The translations under genes and the position numbers were made by a program. Positions 22,071 through 33,559 of a stretch of DNA of 64,000 nt are shown piece after piece. The notes beneath the pieces are model-generated. The model did not search any database. It saw only the letters and a program-made list of their open reading frames with translations, and was not told the origin of the DNA. Within the stretch, counting starts at the first letter, position 1. Every line of letters begins with the position of its first letter. The stretch is from Blastobasis lacticolella (taxonomy: Eukaryota; Arthropoda; Insecta; Lepidoptera; Blastobasidae): assembly GCA_905147135.1 (NCBI GenBank), contig LR990051.1, forward strand, positions 377,001 through 441,000, read 5' to 3'.

Positions 22071-22694
22071 GCTATGATTGTAGATATTATATCTAAGATA
22101 TATATAAGATATTCTCGTTCATTTATCCCTGTAGGGCTTTTACATTCGTTTAATGTCCGACCGCAGCTTCGGCTACCTTTGGCCAAAATAACCAGATTCG
22201 ACGAAACCTTCGTGGCAGTGGCGTTACTTGGTGGTTTTTATTATTTTTGACAAATATTATTGCAAAGTATTTTTTTATTTTATGTTTTCATAAATAGTTA
22301 TCATTATCACTTTGTCTTGTGACTTCATGAATACTTACACAAAATTAAATAAACATTTTTTAACAAAATTAAGGTAATAAAATCTTATACTAGTTATTTC
22401 TGTAAGACAGATTTTGTATTGTAAAACATAGTTACTGACCAGTTATTTTATTGTAAGTAGGTATAATAATAAAAGCAACATGAATAGTAAGGAAGTGAGG
22501 GCGACTACCCTGCTAGGCTAAGGGTTCATTTACGAGATAATAATGTAGTTATTGTAGTAATTCTTGATTTGATAAACAATATACATTTTACATACAAACT
22601 TAAATGTTGTTTAATTCAATTACGTAATGGATGTAAATGTAACTCAAGTTTATATAGCCGCGCACAATGTCATTTAAGTTTTCTTAACAAAAAT

Positions 22695-22944
22695 AATAAA
22701 TTAAAAATTGTGGACAACGGGAATTCTTATTCCCATTGTCCCCCATTTCAGAATTCGGGGGACAACGATATTAAAATTCCCGATGTCCCCCATTCAGGGG
22801 TGACAACGGGAATGATCCTTCTAGTTCCATTTTAGTATATACATTTTATTGAACTGCAACCGATTTCAAATTACTAGATTGCCTGAAAATTAGTAATTTG
22901 AAACCGGTTGCAATTTAATAAAAGTTGTATAATAAAGTGGAACT
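22695..22944. repeat. inverted-repeat cluster: G-rich palindromes and a 54-bp-arm hairpin
   Basis: At about 22708-22813 the block GACAACGGGAAT and its inverse ATTCCCATTGTCCCC alternate several times. Immediately after, arms 22823-22876 and 22891-22944 are inverted copies (about 80-85% identical) around a 14-base loop. This looks like a small MITE or fold-back unit. No coding potential is seen. Confidence 0.75.
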
Positions 22945-23477
22945 ACTGTACAAAAAGTGATTTAATTCATCTCTAGATAAACTTCTGAAGATGATTTAAT
23001 TATCTTTCTATGTAACACAGTTAATATAGGTAAGCGAATAAAAGTTCAATATTAAAGTTTAAAAATCATTTATATTATTAACTGTAGCTAGTGGCCAATC
23101 ATGACAAGATTTCTTGGCCTTTTAAGGCTGACAGAGCCAAAGGTTGTACCGATAGCCGGTTAATAGGCTTCCCCTTCGGCCAGAAGAAATGGACCTTCGT
23201 TCGGACACTGCATTCGTTACGATTTCTCTCTAATATAAAACAAACAGTAAATAGTTCTTGATAATTATGATTATAAAATTGATTTTCGAAATACATCGTA
23301 ACAGAAGACAGACATCGACCTACCCAAAACCAGTTTAAAAAGAGCTGACATTGGTATGCGCGTCTATAGAGACCCTAGCTCATCTTATACTTGTTTTTGG
23401 GTAGGACAATATGCTGGACATACCCAAAACCAATGTAAATATAGCTTACATCGCAACGTTAGCTCATCTTCGACCTT

Positions 23478-23697
23478 CGACCTGAGTGGTTCAGTGGGTT
23501 ACGTGTCTGCCACGCAGAGGTCCCGGGTTCGAATCCCGCTCGAGCAGAAATTGAAATGATGAATTTTCATTTCTTTTACGGGTCTGGGTATAGGATGTGT
23601 TGAAAAAAGTATATATGTAGTTTATCAGTTATCTAACATCCATAATACAAGCTTTGCTTGCTTTGGGGGCTAGATGGCTCTGCGTGAATTTGTCTAA
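23478..23697 (+). repeat. tRNA-derived SINE family A
   Basis: The A-box-like GACCTGAGTGGTTCAGTGG is followed by the B box GGTTCGAATCC near 23525, the shared body and a tail at GCGTGAATTTGTC. The head is changed at the base of the last tRNA-like arm. Confidence 0.82.
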
Positions 23698-24303
23698 GCA
23701 AAAAAACACTGGTTTTTGGTATGGTTAGTTTATTATAAATATATATAGTTTATTATATACAAATTATATATATATGTTGACTGTACCTAATGAAAACATA
23801 AAATTATGAATTCATTTCTTTTGACACTGATAAAGACTGTCTCTGTCGCATGCTTAGCCTCTTTTAACTTATGCAGTTTAAATTTGGTCATGCATCTATA
23901 CTTAGGGCGGCCCGCACCAAATCCTTAAACACATTTAAGTTAATACTTAAATAAAAAAAAACATACAAAAAGCGTTAAACGTCATTCTTAATCTCATTTA
24001 AGTTGATAAGCATTTAAACAAAATCTTAATAAAAAACCTCTTTCTTAAACACATTTAAGAATTTGTTGCAAGCCGAGCTTTATAAAGTAGAGGCAATGCT
24101 TATTTAAAATGTTTACTTGTCTTTCGTGTTATACGGCAATAGTCTGATCGTGTCGTGATTTGTAGACAACAGAGATATTCAATAAGTAAAGTTAACCTAT
24201 TGCTATGTTATGTTCACTAATTTATTATAGTATGTGGGGAGTTGGGCGAAAAAATGCATTATTACTTAGAATATATACCTCGAAATAATTCAGAGGACTA
24301 AAT

Positions 24304-24443
24304 GTAAGTTTTGCTTCGATTCTACTTTATTATCGCGTTTGAGTTTACATCCAAATTTGTATGAAGGAAAAGCTACATTTACGTACCACTAGATGGCGCT
24401 GTAATTTTTTCCAAACTAAACGTAAAACCGAAGCAAAACTTAC
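24304..24443. mobile_element. 140-bp MITE
   Basis: The ends GTAAGTTTTGCTTCG and CGAAGCAAAACTTAC form a perfect 15-bp inverted repeat. The inside is AT-rich and non-coding. No clear target duplication is seen. Confidence 0.75.
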
Positions 24444-24595
24444 ACTCAGATATCTACCTAATTCGTTTGTAACATTGTTTTAATTAAGTACTTAATTATA
24501 GGTAAGTATAGTGTAAGAAGTTACGCTAGCAACCCAATCCCAATAAAACCAACCAAAAAAAAAACCTAAAGATTAGGTGCAACCCAATCATCATC

Positions 24596-24810
24596 GTCCC
24601 AGTGGTCCATCCCGGCTTACGCCACGACCCGTTTTCCTACTTTGCCTACTTCGCTTTATCTCTTTCCGTCGTGTGGATCATCATATCAGCCAAAGGACGC
24701 CCACTGCTGGGCATAGGCCTCCCCCAGAGATCTCCACGGCGGCCGGTCCTGTGCTTTCCGCATCCAGCTGGTACCTTCGATCCTTACCAGGGCGTCGGAT
24801 ATTGGGTCTA
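24596..24810 (-). repeat. RTE-type LINE 3' tail
   Basis: On the minus strand it contains AGGCCTATGCCCAGCAGTGG and GTCCTTTGGCTGATATGATG, the well-known 3' end of lepidopteran RTE-like elements ending in a GAT-rich run. The ORFs crossing it are shadows. Confidence 0.75.
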
Positions 24811-24837
24811 AAATAATGAAATACCTATGTAACGGTG

Positions 24838-25071
24838 TGCCTTTATGTTCGAATTTATTTTTTGTATACAGGTTCCTAAGTTGTTACCCAATTGTTATTT
24901 GAGTTAACGTCCTTTCGTTGTCGAGTTCTGTTACCATTGGTTCTTTACCAAGTAGTTGGTACTGTACCAAGTAGATGGTACCATACCAAGTAGTTGGTTC
25001 TATACCAAGTAGAGAAAGCCTACTATGTTATAGGTAAATTGCCGTTCCAATATTACTATTTAGACTTGAGG
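24838..25071 (-). promoter_or_regulatory. putative Rab 3' UTR with 19-bp repeats and a polyadenylation signal
   Basis: The minus strand downstream of the Rab stop holds four copies of a 19-bp unit (starts 24947, 24966, 24985, 25004; + strand core ACCAAGTAG). An AATAAA hexamer lies at 24859-24854. The extent of the transcript is inferred. Confidence 0.45.
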
Positions 25072-28000
25072 CTAACAACTGCATTTGGATACGTCGGTCT
25101 CCGATTCTGATGGCTTGATCACGTTGTCCCTTTCCTTCAGCTCAAATGCGTCCGCCTGGAAATTTAATGATTTATAATAAAGCTGTTAAATAAAAAAATG
25201 CACAAGTCGCCGCTAGATGGCGTTGTTTTGTGATTTCATCATTTTTCTTTTTCATTACTTGTTTTTATATTATTAACATATAGAAATCGTGCACAAATGG
25301 ACACATTTACTAACGGCAAATTGCACAAACTTACATTAAAAACATCAAACCCTTGAAGGAATGTCGATCAAACATAACATTTGTATGAAAATCGTACCGC
25401 CTTAAGCCTTCCATGCCGAGCGACTCTGTGACTCTTGCGTGTATTGGCTCCCCGCGAACTTTACCAGGGGCGCCATTTTTGAAACCGCTCGCATCAACGC
25501 GAGCGCTCGCCTTCTAATGCTTGTCTTTTCTATCTCTAGCAACTTGCCACGAGTTTGAAAGAGACAGGTAGCGCTCGCGTGTATGCGAGCGGTTTCAAAA
25601 ATAGGGTCATAGGGGGTACGATTCTTGCGCTGTGACATCTCAATTTTGACAGTTTCTCTAGTCAAAAAACTGTATTAAAGTGTCACTGAAATTAAATTTC
25701 GACAATGCACGACTATCGAAGATAAGAATAAGATATTTTTTGGACTGCAAAAGACATTTCAATGTCATCATGAATGGTGATACGTTACTAGAAAAAATTT
25801 CGATTTGAGATGTCACAGCGCGTGTCACTTGTTATCGGGTGTGTTACCACGGTTAGCATTCACTTTACCTCGATGTATCGAATCGACGCAGTTGCACGCG
25901 TCATTGTCCCCAGCGGCACCAGTCTCGTAGCGAAATATCGAGGTAAAAACAAAACTAACCGTGGTAGCAAACCCGATAATATGTGTAGAGAATAACCACG
26001 AGTCTTAAAACCTATACAGCTCACCTTAGTTTCTCTGTATTCCCTAATTCTCCGTGCTAACGTGACGAAGGCTTCCTCTATATTGATGTCGTTCTTACAC
26101 GACACCTCGAAGAAGGGCATGTCAAAATCGTCGGCTATCTGAAACACCAGTGGGTAAACTTTAACTCGCACATTTCAAAATTCAAATTCAGAAATTCATT
26201 CTGTTTACTCCTGTTGCCTGAAGAGGGAGTCTGACGGACGCACCGTAGCTCCTGATTTAATTGACCAATCTAAATGCATTTTTTTATTGGAAAATTAGCT
26301 ATGTTGTGTAGTAGTTGACGACCTGAGTGGTTCAATGGTCAACATGCCGGTCTGCCACGCAAGAGGTCCCGGGTTCGATTCCCGGCCGGGCAGAAATTGA
26401 AATGATGAATTTTAATTTCTGTTACGGGTCTGGGTGTTCTATGTATAATAAGTATGTATTTAAAAAAAAATGTATTTAAGTAGTATATCAGTTATCTAGC
26501 ATCCATAGCACAAGCTTTGCTTAGTTTGGGGCTAGATGGCGCTGTGTGAATTTGTCCACGAATATTTATTTATTTATTTATTTAGTTTATGTTGATATAA
26601 TGCTTAGCCTTGGTTTCATAGACATACAGGTGATTTCAAATTGATGACACTAAGGGGTACCGTACGGTATAATGTACTCGTGAAACAAACAACTCCTTGG
26701 TATCATGAATTTGAAATCACACTGTAGGTATGTTAGGTAAGTATATTAAGCTTGTTTCTTAAAATTGGTTTAGCAATTTGGGTTGTAGGTGTAGGATTAG
26801 ATAGGTACTTATATTGTAATATATTTGTACCAGCTTCCGCTCGTGTAAGTTTCTGTTAAGTATGACGTGTTTCCGTGGCAACTACGTTGAATTTTGGGCT
26901 ATCTAGCCAATGCATTAGGTATATAGGTGACACGTCGACGGATCTTAGCGATAAATGATATATTTACCTTTTGTCCTCTCTCTCGGGGCACAGCTCTATG
27001 GTTGTCGTGCACGTCACACTTGTTTCCGACTAATACTTTGATGACGTCTGGAGATGCATACTGTAAGTAATACAATACAAACACATTTATTTCTCTCAAA
27101 ATATATATTAGGTTCCATTGGTGTTTAGAAACATTGCTCAATATTATACGTAGCATTCGAATCCTTATTGAGAGCTGGGGTCTGGTAGGTTAATGAAAAC
27201 CTGTGTTACAGATCTCCAGACTGGCACAATTCACCTACATTCCAATTTACACTTTGGATGTATGTTTAGAACTTTTATTTTGTTGTAGATGTAGCTCCCG
27301 AGAAAATAAAATGTACGTTGGACCAAGCTGGAATTGGTTGATACCTACCGTGGAAGCCAGCCCACCTTCAAAAGCGCCCTCTAAGCGCAATCAACCTTTA
27401 GTAAATAGGTAATAAATGTAGGCGTTTAGTTAAGTATATGGACTATGAGGAGAAGTAACACCCCACCACGTAATAGTGGACGTTATTGTTAAAAGTTCAA
27501 TTTTTGAAAGCAAATTGTATTTTGGGGACTTTGCTAACAATATTTTGTCAGGCGTATTTGGTATTCCATTGAACAACATCAGCTTTTTCGTTCGACAACG
27601 CGATAGGCCAACCGGGAATAACCAGTATCTCTCAGATTATCGTCTGGAATAATCCGAATATTAGGCAGAAAGGCGTGTGGTGTCCATCAAGAGTATAACA
27701 GCACTAACTTCTGTTAGTCGCAGGTGTCGTATGGCGACTATGGTAATGGCAAGGCAGACGAGCAGAAAATGGGTAGACTGGATTGCTAAAGCCCGTCAAG
27801 CGTGGAGAGATTATGGTAAACCCCTCCACTGACTAGCAGGAGGCTTAAGGCCTTAAGCGAGAGTTCTGCCACTAGTACCACTTTAGGAAAACATTTCTTG
27901 TTAACAATCAAGCCAATGTCACCTGCTCGCGGTCCCTTGGTGCCAGACGGATGAGGCTCTGGCGAGTCGGCTGCACCCTTGCGGGTTGTGCGGCTCGGAC

Positions 28001-30161
28001 GATATTCGCCGTTCGTGAAAAGCCAAAACACTCGTACCCCGAGGTATCGAGTTCGAACCCTAGTACCGCCGTGTACCAATGACTCTTCTGAGTTCATAAA
28101 CTGAGATTAGTTGCACACTAACCGATGCTCCAATGGTGAGGGAAAACATCGTGATGAAACCATGATCCGATCAGGTCAGGTTCCTCTGTTAAGAGGGTCA
28201 CGGAGGTCAGAGAGCAGTCGGCAATCGCTCCACTGTGATTACCTGATCTCCCAAATCCTAGATCATTGTCAAGATGGACCTTCGTGTGCAAGAGCACCCC
28301 GGGCCCTCATGTGCTAGAGCACAACGGGGATATTCACGCCAAGATGATTCGTCCACCACAAATTAACGAAAGGTTCTAGTGGGAAACTTACAGTAAATCC
28401 GAAATCGCTATCTTAATAGAGATCATTGAGGCCTAGCTGAGGCCAGTATTGACCTCTAAAATGATAATAAAATAAATAGATAATCCATAATAATAATTAT
28501 CTTGGCGTCAATGTCTATATTCCGGTTGTGTTAACGCACGCCAGGGCCTGGGGTGCGCCTCACCATGGTCCTGGATTTGGCAGATCAGGTAATTATAGGG
28601 GAACCTGACCTGATTGGACTATGGTTACACATTCAGTCGCAACCATGACCCAACGAAATTGTGATGAATGATAATGATCCAGAAGTTTGAATGACAAAAG
28701 TGACTAACCTCCTGTATATTCCGCAGCCAGTAAGACAGGTGATTGAACGACTCGAGGTTTGTGATGTCGTACATCAGTATGATGCCCATCGCGCCTCTGT
28801 AGTACGCCGTGGTGAGAGTCCTGAACCTTTCTTGGCCTGCTGTGTCCCAGATTTGTAGCTTGATCGGTACTCCGTCCAGGTTTATTATCTTTTGTTTGAA
28901 GTCTATACCTGTGAAAAATGGAAAACCGTGTTTGTGTGACTTTCTTATCATATAAGCAAGTGTCAGTAGGTAAGTAAATGAGTACTAAGCAATAATGCTT
29001 TTCCTACTTATACAGATGTTTTCTTATTTATATTCAAGCTGTCACATTGTTTTCCAGTTACATTGCAAAGTCCAACAACAACGGAGACACATTGGCGCAG
29101 TTCGAGGCAAGTAATGCCTACACAGTTAACCAATATTTTAAATTTGAAGTTCTAAGTAGGTATCTATTCTTATTTTACTACCTATTGCCACATTCTCCTA
29201 TTTTCCTATTTGTCTTCATCACCATAGGTAAGTCTACACAATCGAGTCTAGTGGTACAGGCTTTCTTCAGACAAATGTGATTAAATGCCTACACCAAATT
29301 GTACAATTCCAAATTTGTACATTACCTATAAGTGCATAACAATACCTACCTATTCAATTAATAAAATATCTAGTTACCATTGCTAGTCGTTAGCCTATCA
29401 TTAATAAGGTTGTTCCTTTTATTTAAGTTAGACATAACAAAAAATATGACAAAACAATTAGTTCAGGCACTTAAATCTACTAAAGATTTGTAATGTGCCA
29501 AGCCTGGCTAGTATGTTTACTTAATGACAACAATATGTGATATGATCCTTTATGTTGTCTTCATCAACCCCTTCGAATCCTACCTACTTATATGCTCACC
29601 ACCCGTTCACGGTGACATGGCAGCTGATTCCTTCGCTGTAAAGTCACCAGGTCATTCAACCTAAGCATAAACTCACAAGTAGATACTGTCTTTGTCTGGA
29701 ACTAAAGTAGGCAATAAAACTTCAGTGTCTACCAGACTTCAACGGAACAACGGAGAGAAAATAACAACAAATCGTTAGGCCACTAATTGTAATAACAAAG
29801 TGAGTTGAAAGGTGCCTAGGCGGTCACAACGACGGCAATATCCATTTGCGATAAACAGTGATTTCGCACAAAGAAATCGAAATGGGATTTGGTTATTTTA
29901 GGAGGCCGTATCCGAAGCAATGACCCATTGTTCCGAGAGTCCATCGGGGAAAACGACAATGCGTCCGGACAGTTCCTTATGCCTGCTCGGCCGAGGCTCA
30001 TCTGCACAAAGCCACATAAAACCAAAACACAACTCACCTATGGTGGATATGTAAATATCGTAGTACCTCTCGTCGCAGTACCTGTGAACTATGCAGGTTT
30101 TGCCCACATTGGAGTCCCCCAGCACTAGAAGCTTGTACGTGGCCGAGAAGTCCAGAGCCAT
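25072..30161 (-). CDS. Rab-family small GTPase, five exons, 204 aa
   Basis: The exons are 30161-30038, 28908-28709, 27060-26968, 26138-26025 and 25155-25072. All introns have GT/AG ends and the frame is kept throughout. Start ATG 30161 gives [19 protein letters not shown]. Visible GTPase elements are the P-loop GDSNVGKT (15-22), switch I T40, WDTAGQE with Q67 in switch II, NKCD (121-124) and SCK (152-154). The C-terminus is CSC (202-204), a geranylgeranylation signal, so the protein should cycle on membranes and direct vesicle traffic. [10 protein letters not shown] and the CxC end recall the Rab3/Rab8/Rab10 branch; it may be the insect RabX4-type protein, but that is from memory. Introns carry MITEs and SINEs. 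It is complete, with no broken residue seen. Confidence 0.93.
25475..25602. repeat. GC-rich inverted repeat in Rab intron 4
   Basis: The arms 25475-25507 and 25569-25602 are nearly perfect inverses (TTTTGAAACCGCTCGCAT core), enclosing about 60 bp. This is probably a MITE or the ends of one. Confidence 0.7.
25627..25821. mobile_element. 195-bp MITE in Rab intron 4
   Basis: The 17-bp termini GCGCTGTGACATCTCAA and TTGAGATGTCACAGCGC are perfect inverses. The interior is non-coding. Confidence 0.75.
25832..25979. mobile_element. 148-bp MITE in Rab intron 4
   Basis: The 25-bp ends begin TTATCGGGTGTGTTACCACG and are inverted at 25955-25979 with two mismatches. A second inverted block, CCTCGATNT, lies inside. 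It sits 10 bp from the MITE at 25627-25821. Confidence 0.75.
26318..26572 (+). repeat. tRNA-derived SINE family A, best copy (Rab intron 3)
   Basis: The A box region GACCTGAGTGGTTCAATGG and the consensus B box GGTTCGATTCC (26372-26382) mark a pol III promoter. The shared body and a (TTTA)n tail follow. It is inserted opposite to the Rab gene. Confidence 0.88.
27665..27850 (+). repeat. diverged LINE-tail repeat in Rab intron 2
   Basis: GTGTGGTGTCC, then GTCGTATGGCGACTA and GTGGAGAGATTATGG follow the order seen at 10715-10960, but with many differences. Confidence 0.5.
28108..28348 (+). repeat. SINE family B (Rab intron 2)
   Basis: It has the body ACCGATGCTCCAATGGTGAG, ATCGTGATGAAACC, GGTCACGGAGGTCAG and a CGGGATATTCACGCC-type end. 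An opposite-strand copy at 28508-28645 lies 160 bp away, making an inverted pair inside the intron. Confidence 0.7.
28508..28645 (-). repeat. SINE family B, partial (Rab intron 2)
   Basis: It is the 3' half of family B on the minus strand, with the GATTTGGCAGATCAGGTAAT core. It reaches to within about 65 bp of Rab exon 2. Confidence 0.65.
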
Positions 30162-30511
30162 ATTTTTTGTTTACACTCGCAGCGCCAGTGCTCGGTCAAA
30201 ACACGGAGTGAACTGTCAGATTGGGGTAAAATCGATGCGCGCCGCTGCGCAGTCGCGGGGGTCCGCAACAAGTACTGGGGTGGTTCTAGATGGAATCCCG
30301 ACTGAATAATTGACTCGACTTGCTTTGGGATTCGTGTTACAACTACGTAGAAGGGATACCTATCTAATCTATCTGCGTCACAGGAATATCTATTTAAAGC
30401 CATCTGCGGCTGGTGGACTGCGGCTCATTGAGTAGGATCTCCAATCCAACTTATCTGCGTAGAGATTAGGTACCTGTGATAAGAGAATCCTATTTTGCGG
30501 TCTGCCATCAG

Positions 30512-30545
30512 AAAGCCAGGGTTCGATTCCCGGCCGGGCAGAAAA
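30512..30545 (+). repeat. SINE family A head fragment
   Basis: Only the B-box arm remains: GGTTCGATTCCCGGCCGGGC followed by AGAAA. It is too short and incomplete to be a tRNA gene. Confidence 0.55.
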
Positions 30546-30599
30546 ATCAAGTTAATTTTTTTAATAGTAGATGGAGGTAAAAATAAAAAATTATAATCT

Positions 30600-30876
30600 T
30601 GGCCCGGTTTCGCGCTCGCGCACGAGGGCCCGGGATCCGCCTTGACCATGGTCCAGGATTTGACAGATCAGGTAATTACAATGGAGCGTGGTTACTCCAC
30701 ATGGGTTTCATCACGATGTTCTCCCTCACAGTAAGAGCATTGGTTAGTGATCAAATAATTTAAGTACATAACTCGGAAAGGAGTCATTGGTACCTACGCA
30801 TGGCGGCACAGGGATTCGAACACGGGACTTCTCGCGTACGAGTCGGACCCTTTAACCACTAGGCCACCGACGCTCT
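30600..30876 (-). repeat. SINE family B
   Basis: It reads on the minus strand from the tRNA-like head (GCGTCGGTGGCCTAGTGG near 30870) through the CATGAAACC-type body to the GGGCCCTCGTGCGCGAGCG end near 30605. Confidence 0.75.
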
Positions 30877-32159
30877 AAGAGGGAGGTAAACGAGTACCTA
30901 AACAGGTCACCTGACGGTAAGTGATTGGTATCACCCAACAGTCGCAAATGCGTTGTCGGTTTTTGTTATTGAATGCTCCAATGTTATACCGTCTCTGAAA
31001 TACCGCTGCAGTAAGCTCATTATAGTATTTTTTTTTAATTGCAAGTAGACAACTCTGTCCAGTTTATCGAGCTTTTCATCCACATTACAGTCACTTTTCT
31101 TTTTGGTTGTGACTGAAAAGTGAAACTGCCAAGAGGACGTGAGGCCGACCAATTATTATACTAATATAACCCATACTAAATATTAAAGTGTAATCGCTAA
31201 GAAAATTCGAAGATAGGGGACATTTTTTTTGTTCCAGATTGTGCACGGGAAGCACAATGTTTTGTGGGACTCCTAAACGTCTAATATCACTACAAGGATA
31301 ATTTTCCTTGTACTCCATGACGTAGCATAATTTACGGCGCCCTCAGAGTAATAATTTTAAAAGTAAATTGTTTCCATGGGAAGTAAATAAAACTAAACAA
31401 AACGTATGTTAAAAATATGTATGTTTTGTTATAGGTGCTTTTTTTAGAAGCCTTCGGAGTCCCACTGCAGATTAAAGGCCTCCCATTTCTCCACTAAGAC
31501 CCACTTATTGCTAGGTCTCTCCACTGTTTCGCATGCGCCTCTATAATTCGTCGTTCCATCTTTTTCAAAGCCCGCCACGAAGACTTTTTGCGTTAGGTGG
31601 TTGATTCGTTTCTTCGATAAAATTGCTTAGAGACAATAAATGTTTGTTTATTCGGTAAGTAGGTACTGATCCGCGAATATCTACGCATTGTTTTAAGCGA
31701 CTTGGCGGTCTAGCCTAGGTAGTTAGGTACCTACTGCTTGTAAATCTTCCGTATTCCGTGTGCCTGGTACACTAGTGCATTAAGAGCTCTATTTATTTCG
31801 CTCGGGGAGCCCAGATACAGCGTATCTGGTCGATTCATCTGCCCCGCCGCCAGCAAGAGGCTGTAGTATGTTAATGCCCTTATGTTTTTGTATTAATGTG
31901 GCTTCTCTCGCGTCGTAGATGTATATCTGTGTCTTTGTCCCTTTGTGCGAATGTTTATTCGTTTTTCCACTGTGTAGTTCAAGGGCAGCGTTGCCATGAC
32001 TGTCTCCAGTATTGTTTTGCGCCTTTTATTGTTTCCTTCTTACTTCTGGCCATCTTGGTTAATATTTCCGCGTTCAGTGCGTATGGTCTTCGCGTCGACT
32101 GAAATCAGTTTTAAGGATGTATTCCGGGTTTCCTATCGCGTACCTTTGTTGACGAGTTG
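30877..32159. other. 1.3 kb without a supported gene
   Basis: It holds dispersed fragments: a CACCTGACGGTAAGTG motif near 30908 shared with other SINE-like units, and an unassigned repeat-like block at 31444-31600. Minus-strand ORFs at 30931-31318 show no domain. Confidence 0.45.
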
Positions 32160-32240
32160 AGCGTCGGTGGCTCAGTGGTTGAGTATCCGACTCAATGCCA
32201 TGTACCAATGACTCGTTTCTGAGTTATGTACATTAGTTGA
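32160..32240 (+). repeat. SINE family B head fragment
   Basis: GCGTCGGTGGCTCAGTGGTT, then CATGTACCAATGACTCGTTT form the tRNA-like head of family B, without the body. Confidence 0.6.
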
Positions 32241-32264
32241 ATTGAACAGATCCCCTACCTGTGC

Positions 32265-32655
32265 GCATAGGCGAAGATGAAGTCAAGCGCACAGAGCAGG
32301 CCAGATACCTGGGTGTCTGTACTTAGCTCAACCGGGGATATCGATAGCGACGTCAAGGCCAAAATATTCGCGGCTTGGGCAAAATGGCGGTAGGTAACAG
32401 ATGTAATTTGTGACCGTAAAATGCTGAAGGAACAGGTCTATAAGACCATCATTAGACCTGCTCCCTGACTCCGAGACTTGGCCTCCACTAGAGCGACAGA
32501 AGCAGGAGCGTCACGGAAATGAAGATGCTGCGGTGGATGTGTCTGTGTGTTTCACGGAAGGATCGCGTTCGAAATGCCCACATTCGGGGTAGCCTAGGCG
32601 TCCGTGGCATCGCAGATAAGCTGCAATAATGCCGCCTTCGATGGCATGGCCACGT
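32265..32655 (+). pseudogene. RTE reverse transcriptase C-terminal fragment, decayed
   Basis: The + strand reads ARYLGV, then after frameshifts MKMLRWMC, VSRKDRVRNAHIRGSLG and CRLRWHGHV. The same region in the same order occurs on the minus strand at 61193-61650. Several stops are present. Confidence 0.75.
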
Positions 32656-32830
32656 AACCATGATGGTTACAAATTCGGTTGCCTGAATTTGCAGGTTTCA
32701 TCACGATGTTTTCCCTGGCCGTAAGAGAATAGCTTACAATTCAACTACATAACTCAGAAAAAAGCCATTGGTACATGGCCGCAGCAGGATTCAACCTATT
32801 GTCTGCTCAAATTATACTGAGATTGGTACC
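32655..32830 (-). repeat. SINE family B, partial
   Basis: The AGGTTTCATCACGATGTTTT and CATTGGTACATGGC blocks mark the head half of family B on the minus strand. It abuts the RTE fragment. Confidence 0.6.
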
Positions 32831-33225
32831 CTCCACATGCTAACTTATTGTCGTTTTCTTTTTGTTGAATGTACCTAGTGTTTAAGTAAGTAATAAGGAA
32901 CCTTTTGTATTTGACTTAAGTTGTGTATGGAAAGTAAATTGCTTGATTAGAATTACATACGAGCCAGTAAGCAAATTCAAATTCAACTTGCCAGCTACCT
33001 ATTGGGTACTGCGAACGGAATTGCAAGAAGACAGCTCGATGTTATAAATCATAGTGCGGAATGTGTCACGAACATTCCGGGTCGCACGGTAGCCGCGCAG
33101 GCGCGTCGGGACACGCAGCTTTTATTTCAACTGGAGATACCTACAACATTGTAACCTTACATAGGTTAATGTACGGGACAGAGCTCACTTGGGTTAGGTA
33201 TATATATTGCTAAAACAATTTTTCT

Positions 33226-33456
33226 TTACTAATTCACGCAGCGCCATGTAGCCCCAAAATAAACAAAGCTTGTGTTATGGGTGTTGGATAACTGATAAAC
33301 TAATCATAGGTATACATTTTTTTTAAAACATATATACTTTTTATACATAGTACACCCCGACCCGTAACAGAAATTAAAATTCAACATTTCAATTTCTGCC
33401 CGGCCGGGACCTATGCGTGGCAAACCGGCATGTAAACCAACTGAACCAATTAGGTC
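33226..33456 (-). repeat. tRNA-derived SINE family A
   Basis: The family A tail is at the left (ACGCAGCGCCATGTAGCCCC) and the tRNA-like head at the right, with the B box partly deleted near GGCCGGGACC. Confidence 0.75.
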
Positions 33457-33559
33457 AGCAAATATATCGCCATAACATAGATTAAGGAATAATTATTACT
33501 ATGAAGTTAAAGACACAATGAATGTTATGTCAACATCAACATAACCTAACCTAACCGAC

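Noticed and set aside
26318..26572. tRNA gene suggested by A and B boxes
   Set aside because: There is no closed cloverleaf with anticodon arm, and the same head is fused to the SINE body in many copies.
29047..29280. 77-codon + ORF in Rab intron 1
   Set aside because: Lies within an intron of a well-supported gene, hydrophobic by AT-rich composition, no supporting signals.
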